Positions 23,052 through 32,161 of a stretch of DNA of 32,701 nt are shown in pieces. The translations under genes and the position numbers were made by a program. The notes beneath the pieces were generated by a model. That model searched no databases and was not told where the DNA came from. It was given only the letters and a program-made list of their open reading frames with translations. Positions within the stretch are counted from its first letter, which is position 1. Every line of letters begins with the position of its first letter. The stretch comes from Caballeronia pedi (GTDB taxonomy: Bacteria; Pseudomonadota; Gammaproteobacteria; Burkholderiales; Burkholderiaceae): the NCBI RefSeq assembly GCF_001544915.2, contig NZ_FCOE02000062.1, forward strand, positions 1 to 32,701. Direction: 5' to 3'.

Positions 23052-24521
23052 ATGATTACCGTGCAGGAACTGCTCGATACCAAATCGCTGAACCTGACAG
23101 TCCTTGGTGGATCGACCGGACTGATGCGGACAATCAACTGGGCTCATGCCGTTGACCTTCCCGATCCTTGGAGATGGATTGCCGCCGGCAATCTGGTCAT
23201 GACGACGGGTGTCGGCTTGCCGCGCAACGCCTCCGATCAGGTGACCTGGCTTGAAAAACTGGCTCGTAGCAATGCAAGTGCTCTGGTCGTCGCACGCCAG
23301 GCCGATGCGCCGGACTTGTCGCGCGAGATGCTCGATGCGGCAGACCGTCTCATGTTTCCCGTACTTGCGGCGAGCTTCGAGCTTGAGTTCGTGCAGTTGT
23401 CGAGACATGTGATCGAAAGTGTGCTGCAGGCCCAGCGCGACCGTTTCAGAGCTAGTGAACAACTGTTCGAGACTTATGCTGCGGCTTTGCGCGAAGTGCC
23501 GGATATGGCCGGACGACTGACCGTGCTTTCGGATCGGTTGCGGCTCGGTCTCGCAATCGAAGATGCTGGCAGTGGCTCGATCATTGTTTCCTCGGGCGCC
23601 TTACTGTCTTCCGACGAGACCCACCCGGCTTTTGTGGAACGCGTCGCTATCGGTGGCCGGGCGAGGGCGAATCTGGTCATTTGCCGCCGGGACGCGGAAG
23701 CTTTGCAAGACCCGCTGCTGGTGCGTTCGCTTCTCGGCCTGCTCGAGATCGAACTGGAACGCATGATGATCGACCGCGACAACCTTCGAAAAGAAGGGGC
23801 GGCGCTTTGGCGCAATCTGTTGCGCGGCGAGGCCGAGTTTTCGTTTCGTCCGATCCTGGAGCGACGCGGGTTGACGGGCACGCTCGTCGTGCTCGCGGTC
23901 TCTCCAGGAAAGCAAGGGCCGTGGAGTGTCGCGGAGATCCATCATGCGCCCGCGTTGCACACCCGTGCGCCGTTGCTGTTGGAAGACGACGTGCTGCTCG
24001 TGCTGGCGCAGGATGACGCCGACACGATCGAAAGCCTGCGGTCAGATCTGGGCAAGGGCACCGTGGTCGGCATAAGCGGACCCGTCACGGAGACAGCCGG
24101 CTTTCGCGAAAGCGTGCGACAGGCACGCCTCGCCCTGGCACAGGCACGTGAAGTCGGAGCGGGCGTCGTGCGCTACGGGGAAATCGAAACCGGCACTATC
24201 ACGATGCCGAGGTCGCTCGCCGAGGCAAGCGCGCTGGTTGGCCGCTACCTTGGCCCCGTGATCGAGTACGACCGCGTCCACGGAACCGCGCTGCTCACGA
24301 CGCTCATGACGTTTCTCGAAAACGATGGCAACTGGAAATCCACCGCCTTCGACCTCGCGATTCATCGACAAACGCTGGTCTATCGCCTGAAACAAATCGA
24401 GCAATTGAGTGGCGTCAAACCGAACACCACCGATGGCGTCACGCGGCTGTGGCTTGCCATTCAGGCGGGAAAGGCCGCTAATTTGTTATCGGGCGATCTA
24501 TCGAAACCCGCGAATCGATAG
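23052..24521 (+). CDS. PucR-family transcriptional regulator
   Basis: This is a 489-residue regulator. The N-terminal PucR domain begins MITVQELLDTKSLNLTVLGG and contains INWAHAVDLPDPWRWIAAGN and LVMTTGVGLP (about 1-130). A GGDEF-like/CdaR-type middle part follows (about 275-395). The C-terminal PucR helix-turn-helix, MTFLENDGNWKSTAFDLAIH then RQTLVYRLKQIEQLSG, spans about 415-470. PucR-type proteins usually activate purine, amino-acid or amine catabolic genes. ATG 23052 fits the family start. It is on the same strand as the APC permease operon 116 bp downstream and is its likely regulator. Confidence 0.93.
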   Translation: MITVQELLDTKSLNLTVLGGSTGLMRTINWAHAVDLPDPWRWIAAGNLVMTTGVGLPRNASDQVTWLEKLARSNASALVVARQADAPDLSREMLDAADRLMFPVLAASFELEFVQLSRHVIESVLQAQRDRFRASEQLFETYAAALREVPDMAGRLTVLSDRLRLGLAIEDAGSGSIIVSSGALLSSDETHPAFVERVAIGGRARANLVICRRDAEALQDPLLVRSLLGLLEIELERMMIDRDNLRKEGAALWRNLLRGEAEFSFRPILERRGLTGTLVVLAVSPGKQGPWSVAEIHHAPALHTRAPLLLEDDVLLVLAQDDADTIESLRSDLGKGTVVGISGPVTETAGFRESVRQARLALAQAREVGAGVVRYGEIETGTITMPRSLAEASALVGRYLGPVIEYDRVHGTALLTTLMTFLENDGNWKSTAFDLAIHRQTLVYRLKQIEQLSGVKPNTTDGVTRLWLAIQAGKAANLLSGDLSKPANR

Positions 24522-24528
24522 TCATACA

Positions 24529-24538
24529 TTTGTACAAA
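24529..24538. promoter_or_regulatory. Palindrome upstream of permease operon
   Basis: TTTGTACAAA is a perfect 10-bp palindrome at 24529-24538, just after the PucR-type stop and 100 bp before the permease start. It is a possible operator for the PucR-type protein. No strong sigma-70 promoter stands out nearby, so assignment is tentative. Confidence 0.4.
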
Positions 24539-24637
24539 GACCGTTCTTCGAGCCGAAATTTTGCGCATAGCCCGGCTCGCTCGTATTGCTTTTAATGGAG
24601 GTCACAAAAGACAGAATCATTCCCAGGAGACAACAAC

Positions 24638-26038
24638 ATGCCTATTCAGACGGAGTTCGATCCGAGGCTGAAACACGCGCTCAAAACCCGGCATATCAGC
24701 ATGCTGGCCCTCGGAGGCGTGATCGGCGCCGGCTTGTTCGTAGGCTCTAGCGCGGTCATTGCGTCGACGGGCCCCGGTGCGTTCGTCACCTATGCGATCA
24801 CAGGTTTGATCGTCGCGCTGATCATGCGCATGTTGGGCGAAATGGCTGCGGCGCAGCCCATGAAGGGTTCGTTCGTCGACTATGCGCGGCTCGCTTATGG
24901 CGATGTCGCCGGTTATGCGATGGGCTGGCTGTACTGGTATTTCTGGGTGATCGTGGTCGGCTTCGAGGCCGTCGTCGGCGGGCAGACCATCCATGCATGG
25001 TTTCCCGCCATTCCCGTCTGGATCATCTCGCTCGGGCTGATGGTCATGATGACGGCGCGGAATCTCCTGTCCGTCAAATCTTTCGGAGAAGCCGAATACT
25101 GGTTCGCGGGCGTGAAGATCGTCGCCATTGCCGCTTTCCTGATCGTCGCGGGCGCTTACGTCTTCCATCTCTGGCCAGGATCGACAGCAGCGTTCTCCAA
25201 CCTCACCGCACACGGCGGCTTCTTTCCCAAAGGCGCGGCAGCGCTTTTCACGGGCGTCGTGGTCGTGATCTTCTCGATGACAGGGGTGGAAGTCGCCACC
25301 ATCGCGGCTGCGGAATCCGAACATCCCGAACGCAACGTTCGCCGTGCAGTCAACACGGTGATGGCCCGCATCCTGATTTTCTTCGTTCTCTCCGCGTTCT
25401 TCATTGTCGTGGCTCAGCCGTGGACGGACATCGTGCCAGGCAAATCTCCGTTCGTGACGACGCTCGAAAAGATCGGCATCCCGGGGGCCGCAACCGTCCT
25501 GACCGCCGTTATTCTCGTAGCCGTGCTGTCCGTGCTCAACGCTGGACTCTATACATCGTCGCGTCTGCTTCTGGTCCTCAGTTGCAACAACGAGGCGCCA
25601 ACGTGGCTGGGACGTGTCACTAGCCGCGGCGTGCCCGCTCAGGGCGTCATCGCTTCGACGATAGTCGGATACGGATGCGTGGTGATCGCAGCACTCTGGC
25701 CCGACACGGTCTTCCTGTTCCTGATCAACTCGTCGGGGGCGGTGTTTCTGTTCGTCTATCTGATGATCTGCCTGTCGCAACTCAAGCTCAGGAGCGAATG
25801 GGAACGTCGGGGCGTGCTCAAGCTCCGCATGTGGGGTCATCCGTGGCTGCCGCTTCTCGTGACCGCCGCCGTCATCGCGGTACTCGTCAGCATGGCGCTG
25901 GATCCGAAAAGCCAGATCAGCCTTCTGCAAAGCGTCATCGCCCTGATCGTCATCGTGGCCTCTTACCCGGTGTTCTGCGTAAGGGGCAAGCGCAAGCAGA
26001 CGCGGACCGCGACGCCATCGGCGGCAAGTCGGACATAA
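24638..26038 (+). CDS. APC-family amino-acid/polyamine permease (GabP/AnsP-like)
   Basis: This is a 466-residue inner-membrane transporter with about 12 hydrophobic segments. The opening LKTRHISMLALGGVIGAGLF is the amino-acid transporter signature. MLGEMAAAQPMKGSFVDYAR and GWLYWYFWVIVVGFEAVVGG follow in helices 2-4, and FSMTGVEVATIAAAESEHPE is the family motif in the middle. AGGAG lies about eight bases before ATG 24638. It is the first gene of an apparent operon with an FAD oxidoreductase, a cupin and a binding protein. It should import an amino acid or amine such as GABA or a polyamine derivative; the specific substrate is not determined. Confidence 0.92.
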   Translation: MPIQTEFDPRLKHALKTRHISMLALGGVIGAGLFVGSSAVIASTGPGAFVTYAITGLIVALIMRMLGEMAAAQPMKGSFVDYARLAYGDVAGYAMGWLYWYFWVIVVGFEAVVGGQTIHAWFPAIPVWIISLGLMVMMTARNLLSVKSFGEAEYWFAGVKIVAIAAFLIVAGAYVFHLWPGSTAAFSNLTAHGGFFPKGAAALFTGVVVVIFSMTGVEVATIAAAESEHPERNVRRAVNTVMARILIFFVLSAFFIVVAQPWTDIVPGKSPFVTTLEKIGIPGAATVLTAVILVAVLSVLNAGLYTSSRLLLVLSCNNEAPTWLGRVTSRGVPAQGVIASTIVGYGCVVIAALWPDTVFLFLINSSGAVFLFVYLMICLSQLKLRSEWERRGVLKLRMWGHPWLPLLVTAAVIAVLVSMALDPKSQISLLQSVIALIVIVASYPVFCVRGKRKQTRTATPSAASRT

Positions 26039-26080
26039 CGTGGCAATCGGAACAAGAACCTGGATTGGCGGGAGAGAGGG

Positions 26081-27463
26081 ATGCCATCGGCACAAGAACT
26101 GACGCAGATTCCAAACCGCCCGCTGTGGCATGAATCTTCGCGCGCGCGGGAAACGCTGGTGCGGGAAGAGCAGGCCGATGTGGTCATCGTCGGCGCGGGT
26201 TATACAGGGCTATGGACTGCGTACTATCTGTTGAAGGCGCAGCCGTCGCTGAAGGTCGTTCTACTGGAGCGGGAGGTTGTGGGCTTCGGCGCTTCGGGCC
26301 GCAACGGCGGGTGGGCGTCGGCGATATTCCCGATCTCGCTCGAACGCGTGGCGCACATGTATTCGCACGACGCGGCATTGCATCTGCAGGCAGCGATGAA
26401 CGAGACCGTGAACGAAATCGGGCGCGTGCTCGACCTCGAAGACATCGATGCCGATTATGCAAAGCAAGGCTTTCTTTCGCTTGCGCGCAGCCAGCCGCAG
26501 TTCGATCGAATTCAAGCTTCGGTCGATGCCTCGGTTCGCTTCGGTTTGCCGGATCAATGGCGCGCGCTCGATGCGAAGGAAGCTTCGACGCGAATCGGCG
26601 CCGAGCGTGTGCTGGGCGGCCTTTACACCGAGCACTGCGCGCTGATTCATCCAGGCAAGCTCGTGCGTGGACTGGCAGCGGTCGTGGAAGGCATGGGCGC
26701 GCGAATCTTCGAAAAGACGGCCGCGCTGCACATCGCGGCCGGACAAGTGCGCACGGCGCATGGCGGCGTCAAGGCGAGGACGGTGGTGCGCGCAACCGAG
26801 GCGTTTTCCTGTCAACTGCCGTTGTGCAGCCGCTCCGTCATTCCGCTTTATTCCCTGGTGCTGGCGACGGAGCCTTTGCCGCAGACGCTCCGTCAGCGGC
26901 TGAGGCTCGATCATCGGCTGGCATTCAATGACATGCGCCACCTGCGGGTGTATGGACAGGTGACGGCTGAAGGTCGGCTGGTGTTTGGCGGTCGCGGCGC
27001 GCCTTACCGCTTCCGCTCGCGAATCGCACCCGAGGATGAACTGGTCGACAAGGTGCATGCCAACATCCACGCCGCGATGCTTGAGTTCTTTCCCGAGCTG
27101 GCCGACGCCCGCATCACGCATCGCTGGGGCGGCGCGCTCGGGGTGTCGCGGGATTGGTGTCCGACCGTGAGCATGGACAAGGACGCGCGCATTGCCTGGG
27201 CGGGCAACTACGTCGGCGATGGTGTCGCCACGAGCAACCTGGCAGGCCGCATCCTGCGCAATCTGATTCTCGAGCGCGATGAAGCGATCAACCGGTTGCC
27301 TGTCGTGAATCATCGTTCGCCGGCCTGGGAGCCGGAGCCTTTTCGCTGGATCGGCATCAATGGCGGTCTTACGGCGGCGGGCTTCAGCGATTTCGAAGAA
27401 CGTTTAACCAACCGGCCATCTCGTACAGCACGGGTCCTCGAAAAGCTGACGGGTGCGCATTGA
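26081..27463 (+). CDS. FAD-dependent amine/amino-acid oxidoreductase (PuuB/DadA-like)
   Basis: This is a 460-residue flavoenzyme of the D-amino-acid-oxidase-like family. The dinucleotide fingerprint ADVVIVGAGYTGLWTAYYLL (about 32-51) leads to a Glu-ended strand VVLLERE and then GFGASGRNGGWASA, typical of PuuB-type enzymes that oxidise gamma-glutamylputrescine and of related amine oxidases. Near the C-terminus RITHRWGGALGVSRDWCPTV and WAGNYVGDGVATSNLAGRIL complete the FAD site. ATG 26081 follows GGGAGAGAGG and lies 42 bp after the permease. It probably oxidises the amine or amino acid imported by its neighbours. Substrate assignment is inference. Confidence 0.9.
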   Translation: MPSAQELTQIPNRPLWHESSRARETLVREEQADVVIVGAGYTGLWTAYYLLKAQPSLKVVLLEREVVGFGASGRNGGWASAIFPISLERVAHMYSHDAALHLQAAMNETVNEIGRVLDLEDIDADYAKQGFLSLARSQPQFDRIQASVDASVRFGLPDQWRALDAKEASTRIGAERVLGGLYTEHCALIHPGKLVRGLAAVVEGMGARIFEKTAALHIAAGQVRTAHGGVKARTVVRATEAFSCQLPLCSRSVIPLYSLVLATEPLPQTLRQRLRLDHRLAFNDMRHLRVYGQVTAEGRLVFGGRGAPYRFRSRIAPEDELVDKVHANIHAAMLEFFPELADARITHRWGGALGVSRDWCPTVSMDKDARIAWAGNYVGDGVATSNLAGRILRNLILERDEAINRLPVVNHRSPAWEPEPFRWIGINGGLTAAGFSDFEERLTNRPSRTARVLEKLTGAH

Positions 27464-27477
27464 AAAAGGAGTGATAC

Positions 27478-27828
27478 ATGGCGAAGTTCACCATCGTCAA
27501 AGCCGCCGATATTGCTTCGGCTCGACTTGCCTCAGCCGGCCAGCGAGCCGGCGCCGATAGCGGCGATCCGCAGATTGCCGTCAAGCAGGTTGCGCCCGAG
27601 GCGGTTGGCAATCTCGGTATATGGGAGTGTCAGCCAGGCGGCTGGCCCGTGATAAATCGCCCCGATACCGAGTTCACGTACATCATTTCCGGGCGTGCCA
27701 GGCTCACCGACGACTCGACGGGCGAAGTGATCGAGATCGTCGGCGGGGACCTTGTCATCTTGCCGCCCGGATGGACGGGGCGCTGGGATGTCCTGGAGCC
27801 CGTTCGCAAGATCTACGCCATTTATTGA
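27478..27828 (+). CDS. Cupin-fold protein (Cupin_3/DUF861 type)
   Basis: This 116-residue single cupin domain has LGIWECQPGGWPVINRPDTE, then FTYIISGRARLTDDSTGEVI and GGDLVILPPGWTGRWDVLEP, the two cupin motifs of the DUF861 group, ending KIYAIY. The first motif lacks the usual HxH metal site, so it may not be a metalloenzyme. ATG 27478 follows AAAGGAG and lies only 14 bp after the flavoenzyme. Such cupins often accompany FAD oxidoreductases of this type; the role is unknown. Confidence 0.88.
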   Translation: MAKFTIVKAADIASARLASAGQRAGADSGDPQIAVKQVAPEAVGNLGIWECQPGGWPVINRPDTEFTYIISGRARLTDDSTGEVIEIVGGDLVILPPGWTGRWDVLEPVRKIYAIY

Positions 27829-27895
27829 ACAAACGCACGCCGTCTCCACGGACGGCAGGCATTCATAACACCAACCTATAGTCTGGAGACGAAGC

Positions 27896-29020
27896 ATGCG
27901 TAAATTCATTGCTCTTGGCGCGACCGCCTGCACCGCGGTCACGCTGGCACTGCCGGCATTGGCACAGGAAGTCGTCGTGATCGGACATTCGGCCCCGCTG
28001 ACGGGACCTCAAGCGGCGAATGGCAAGGACAATGAAAACGGCGCGCGAATGGCTGTCGACGAACTCAATAAACAAGGTGTGGTGGTAGCGGGCAAGAAGG
28101 TGACTTTCAAGCTGGAGTCGCAGGACGATCAGGCCGATCCTAAAACTGGCGTTCAGATCGCCCAGATTCTGGTCGACCGAAATGTCGTCGCTGTCCTGGG
28201 GCCGTACAACTCGGGCGTGGCTATTCCCGCTTCTCGCGTCTACAACAATGCGGGGGTTCCGCTCCTGCCCGTGGCCTCGAATCCCGCGATTACGAAGCAA
28301 GGCTTCAAGAATATTTTCCGGATTGGCGCTAGCGACGCCCAGCTTGGCGGGACGATGGGGGAGTTTGCGACGAAGGAGCTGAAGGCGAAGACGGTCGCAA
28401 TCATCGACGACCGTTCTGCCTATGGCCAGGGCATCGCGGAACAGTTCGAGGAATCGGCCAAGGCGAACGGCCTCGAAATCATCGACACGCAATTCACCAA
28501 CGGCCAGGCAACCGATTTCCTTGGCATCCTCACGGCGCTCAAAGCCAAGAACCCCGATGTCATTTTCTTCGGCGGCTACGCATCTCAAGCCGCGCCGATG
28601 GTCAAGCAGATGCGGCAGCGCGGCCTGAAGGCGAAGCTTCTTGGAGGAGACGCCATCTGCACGGCCGACATGGGACGAGTGGCGGGCGACGCGGCCTCGA
28701 TTGTCTATTGCTCGCAGGGCGGGACCTCGCTGGACCGGACTGCGGAAGGCAGAGAATTCATCAAGAAATACAAGGACACTTACCACATCGACATGCAGGT
28801 CTATGCAGTCAACTACTACGATGGCGTAAAAATGTTGGCCGACGCCATGACGAAAGCCGGGACGACGACCGACAAAAGCAAGCTGATCGCACAACTGGCG
28901 AAGGAAGAATACAAAGGAATAGCCGGCTCATATTCCTTCGATGCCGAGGGAAATCTGAAGGGCGCGCCAACGACGGTGTATGTCATTCGAAACGGCTTGC
29001 CCGTTCCTTATGTCAGGTAA
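27896..29020 (+). CDS. Periplasmic binding protein, branched-chain amino-acid (LivJ/LivK) type
   Basis: This is a 374-residue ABC-transporter binding protein. The signal peptide ends at about residue 23 (LALPALA). The mature protein has VVVIGHSAPLTGPQAANGKD, then GARMAVDELN, ILVDRNVVAVLGPYNSGVAI and KTVAIIDDRSAYGQGIAEQF, typical of family 4 type I binding proteins. GGAGA lies before ATG 27896. It follows the cupin by 67 bp and probably ends the operon. No permease or ATPase genes of a Liv system are in the window, so either it uses a system elsewhere or the binding protein is orphan. Confidence 0.92.
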   Translation: MRKFIALGATACTAVTLALPALAQEVVVIGHSAPLTGPQAANGKDNENGARMAVDELNKQGVVVAGKKVTFKLESQDDQADPKTGVQIAQILVDRNVVAVLGPYNSGVAIPASRVYNNAGVPLLPVASNPAITKQGFKNIFRIGASDAQLGGTMGEFATKELKAKTVAIIDDRSAYGQGIAEQFEESAKANGLEIIDTQFTNGQATDFLGILTALKAKNPDVIFFGGYASQAAPMVKQMRQRGLKAKLLGGDAICTADMGRVAGDAASIVYCSQGGTSLDRTAEGREFIKKYKDTYHIDMQVYAVNYYDGVKMLADAMTKAGTTTDKSKLIAQLAKEEYKGIAGSYSFDAEGNLKGAPTTVYVIRNGLPVPYVR

Positions 29021-29249
29021 GCGGTGACTTCTCGAGAAGCTCCAGTCAGAGTCGGCCCGAGGCGCGAACGTTCGAACGCAGTTGCGGGTCTCACTGCGGA
29101 TCTCCGCAAGAGTCTTCGGTGAGCAACCGCGGCGAATCACAAGCCACGCACACTAGGCCGCCCGTAATCCCTTTGCGTACGCTTTTCGGTCTTCAGTCCG
29201 TGCCGCGCCGATTTGCACGGGCGTTTCCCCAGCGTCGAACAGCCGAGAA

Positions 29250-31028
29250 CTAGTTCTCGTTGGCAATGGTGTTTTCGTATGCGGTCTTGACGCGCTGCTC
29301 GTCGGACAAGTCACCGTAGCGTTGCCAGAAGCCACGCCCTTTCGACTTCGCAACATACATCGCGGTGTCTGCGTTGAGAAGTAAATCGCGCGCGGAGACG
29401 CCGTCTTGTGGAAACTCGCTGATGCCGACACTTGCTCCCACAACCACCTGTCTCCCGTTCACGGGAAGGTCGCTTTCCAGTGCTCGCACAATGTCCGCAG
29501 CGAGATCCGACGCCGAAGCGGAGGAATACGCGCCTTCCACCAAAACGACGAATTCGTCGCCGCCGAGTCTCGCCACCGTATGTCCCTTGGAAAGCACTTG
29601 TTGCAGACGGTCCGCCACGGCCACGAGCACGGTGTCACCGAAAGAATGACCGAACTGGTCGTTGATCTGCTTGAAGCGGTCCAGATCGACGAACAGCACG
29701 GCGAGCCGCTCGCCGCTTGCGCCCGCGTCATGCACTGCTGCGTCGAGCTTTTGCATGAACAGCATGCGGTTGGGCAGGCTCGTGAGCACGTCGTGATTGG
29801 CCAGATGCGCGAGCTGATGCTGCTTGTCGTGAAGCGCATCCACCTGGGATTTGATTTCGCGCCGCATGCGGTCGAAGCAGCGCGCGAGCGTACCGATCTC
29901 ATCGGTGCGTTTGAGCGGCAATGCTTCGGTCGCGTTGTCGGCGAAGAAATGCGTGGCCGCGTGGGTGAGTATCTGCAGCGGCCTCGTCAGCGCGCGCGCA
30001 AACAGGATGGCAAGCACGAGCGCCACCAGGCTCGAAAACAGGATCATTCGCACGATCTGATCGCCGAGCAAGTTTGCGCCCGCCAGCACGTCAGAGAGCG
30101 GCTTGCTGAGTCCAAGCACGATGAAGCGATTGCCCGCCGACGCGCCGAACGGCCGCTTCACGAATGCGAGCACCGCGTCGTGCGCCTGCTTTGGGTTAGT
30201 GAGTCCGTTGATCAGCACGCTGTTTGCCGTGCGCTCGAAGAGCGGCTTCGTCGCGGCGAAGCTGTCCTGCATGAACACGCGGCGCCCTTTGTCGAAGCCG
30301 AACGCCTGCGAAGCATCTGGATGAACGAGGAAGTCGCCCCATTCGTTGGCGAGATACACCTCATAGTCGGGAGGCAAGTCGGTCCGCAGCAGTTTGAGCA
30401 GGACCGCGAGATCCACGTCGAGCACCACCACGCCTACGACGCCGCCTGCGGGCGTCGCGACGGGGGCGGCGAGGCGCAGGATGGGCCTGCCTTCGGCGTA
30501 GTGCGCGCCGTGTTCGCGATTGATGGTGATCGGCCCGATGTACACATGGCCGGGCGCCAATGCCAGCGTGTCGAACACGTACGCGAACTGGCCTTTTTCC
30601 TGCAGGTTGGCTTCCCGGACCTCGACGATGCCGTGTCCGTCGCGATCGAATCGTATTCTTTCCAGCCCGAAACGATCGCGCGCAATGAGCCGTGCCTGCA
30701 GGTACACAGGATGATGGAGCATGAAGCTCGAGAAGACCTGTGCAAGCCGCGCCCGGTCCTCCTTCGTTCTCAGGTCGTCCGCCGATTGTGCGATGAGCGC
30801 CGAAGACGGCATGGTTGCGAGCACGAGCACGTCGGCAGCCATGTCGTCGATGGAAACCGAGAAGCGCCGGCCGAGCAGCTCCGTCGCAGTGAGAAGATTG
30901 CGCCCCGCCTCGCCGGCCAGCATGGTGCGATTGGCGCGATACGCGTAGTAGCCGGTCGAGCCCGACGCCAGCACGCCAATCAACGCAAGCAGCAACGACA
31001 ACTTCACCATCAGTCCGGGCCGCATCAT
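29250..31028 (-). CDS. Membrane diguanylate cyclase (Cache-like sensor, HAMP, GGDEF)
   Basis: This 592-residue inner-membrane signalling enzyme makes cyclic di-GMP from GTP. A first transmembrane helix (about 8-28) is followed by a large periplasmic sensor, probably dCache (about 35-320). A second helix (about 326-346), a HAMP segment (RPLQILTHAATHFF, about 347-400), and a GGDEF domain (about 405-575) with LGGDEFVVL at 488-496 follow. The usual inhibitory RxxD is replaced by SKGH (480-483), so product feedback may be absent. No EAL domain is present. Its ATG overlaps the stop of the binding-protein gene by four bases, so the two are coupled in translation. Confidence 0.93.
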   Translation of the reverse strand: MMRPGLMVKLSLLLALIGVLASGSTGYYAYRANRTMLAGEAGRNLLTATELLGRRFSVSIDDMAADVLVLATMPSSALIAQSADDLRTKEDRARLAQVFSSFMLHHPVYLQARLIARDRFGLERIRFDRDGHGIVEVREANLQEKGQFAYVFDTLALAPGHVYIGPITINREHGAHYAEGRPILRLAAPVATPAGGVVGVVVLDVDLAVLLKLLRTDLPPDYEVYLANEWGDFLVHPDASQAFGFDKGRRVFMQDSFAATKPLFERTANSVLINGLTNPKQAHDAVLAFVKRPFGASAGNRFIVLGLSKPLSDVLAGANLLGDQIVRMILFSSLVALVLAILFARALTRPLQILTHAATHFFADNATEALPLKRTDEIGTLARCFDRMRREIKSQVDALHDKQHQLAHLANHDVLTSLPNRMLFMQKLDAAVHDAGASGERLAVLFVDLDRFKQINDQFGHSFGDTVLVAVADRLQQVLSKGHTVARLGGDEFVVLVEGAYSSASASDLAADIVRALESDLPVNGRQVVVGASVGISEFPQDGVSARDLLLNADTAMYVAKSKGRGFWQRYGDLSDEQRVKTAYENTIANEN

Positions 31029-32161
31029 CGAAAGCGCTCCGGCCGGTCGCCGGACACGATCCGGCTCCAGAGCGACTCGCGCTCCTTGATGTTCTCCACG
31101 GGCTGAATCCAGATGAGATGTGCGCTATCGCCACTGGCTTCGGGCGGCGGGACCAACGTGTTCGCAAGACCCTGCCGCTGCGTGAGCAGCGCGCTCACGT
31201 CGGGTTCGAGCATGTAATTGATCCAGGCGAGCGCGAGCGGTCGGTTCGTGGCCGATTGGGTCATGGCCCAGCAATCGAGCCAGGCGAGCGCGCCCTCTTC
31301 GGGAATGACATATCCCACATCCGCGCCGGCCTTGCGCAGCAGAGCGAGCTGCTGCGTGCCGTAATTGCCGAACATGAGCGCGGCCTTGTGCTGAATGAAG
31401 TACGCCGTGGCTTCCTCGGGCACGGTGTAATAGGTGAGCAGATTACGGCGCAATTCGACTAGTTTTCGCGCGATCTCTCGCATCTGCGCGTCGGTGAGCT
31501 GGAACGGATGCGGGTAGCCGAGCGCCAGCGCCGCGAACGAAAAGTTGTGTTGCGCGCTGTTAAAGTCGAGCACTTTGCCCCGGTAGCGCGGGTTCCAGAG
31601 CTCCTTCATGGAGCGGGGCGCAATGGGAATCTGCTTGCGATCGTAGATCAGTCCCATCGACGAATACGTGAACGGGATCGCGTAGATCTTGCCGTTCGCG
31701 GTGAGTCCGTTGATCGACGAGAGCGCGCGAAACCGCGGCAACTGACGTTGCGTGTTCGGCAGTTCATCCAGATCGAGCGGAGTGAGCAGGTTCTCCAACG
31801 TATAGCGGTGTATTTCCGCGGTGTTGGCAGCCAGTACGTCGAACGGCGGCTTTCCGCCTGCGTGCATCTTGTCCGACAAAGCTTCGTCTGAGTCTACGAA
31901 GGTCACTTGAACGCGTGCGTTGAAGCGACTTTCGAACTTCTTCACGACGTCGTTGTCGGCATAACCCGGCCATGCGAGCACCCGCAGCACGTTTTCTTGG
32001 GCGAAGGTCGGCAAGCCACACAACGTCAGCGTGAAGAAGGTGAGCGCGGCAACGGAAGTGCGGGAAGAAAAACTGACGCGCCGAAATAAGCGCTCCGCAA
32101 TCTCGCATCCCCAAGAGAGCAGGACGCGTCTCCGATTGGGCGGTGAGGGACCAAGGCTCAT
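31025..32161 (-). CDS. PotD-like periplasmic binding protein (spermidine/putrescine family)
   Basis: This 378-residue protein is exported. The signal region has a long basic N-part and a hydrophobic core, with cleavage expected near residue 54 (CGLPTFA). No ATG, GTG or TTG was found within the long N-part, so ATG 32161 is kept. The mature protein has VLRVLAWPGYADNDVVKKFE and DVLAANTAEIHRYTLENLLT, then YAIPFTYSSMGLIYDRKQIP, the pattern of polyamine-binding proteins. It overlaps the diguanylate cyclase gene and lacks a permease or ATPase partner. A sensing role, like NspS with MbaA in Vibrio, is therefore more likely than transport. Confidence 0.87.
   Translation of the reverse strand: MSLGPSPPNRRRVLLSWGCEIAERLFRRVSFSSRTSVAALTFFTLTLCGLPTFAQENVLRVLAWPGYADNDVVKKFESRFNARVQVTFVDSDEALSDKMHAGGKPPFDVLAANTAEIHRYTLENLLTPLDLDELPNTQRQLPRFRALSSINGLTANGKIYAIPFTYSSMGLIYDRKQIPIAPRSMKELWNPRYRGKVLDFNSAQHNFSFAALALGYPHPFQLTDAQMREIARKLVELRRNLLTYYTVPEEATAYFIQHKAALMFGNYGTQQLALLRKAGADVGYVIPEEGALAWLDCWAMTQSATNRPLALAWINYMLEPDVSALLTQRQGLANTLVPPPEASGDSAHLIWIQPVENIKERESLWSRIVSGDRPERFR

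Noticed and set aside
24617..26131. Open frame of 504 codons on the minus strand opposite the APC permease
   Set aside because: Composition dominated by Asp, His and Arg; the opposite strand carries a permease with clear family motifs.
29095..29108. TGCGGA-TC-TCCGCA hairpin and the nearby CTTCTCGAGAAG palindrome as terminators between convergent genes
   Set aside because: Loop too short or absent and no T-run on either strand.
29406..31106. Open frame of 566 codons on the plus strand opposite the diguanylate cyclase
   Set aside because: It is antisense to a clear GGDEF/HAMP gene, is rich in His, Arg and Glu as expected for a GC-rich shadow, and shows no family motif.
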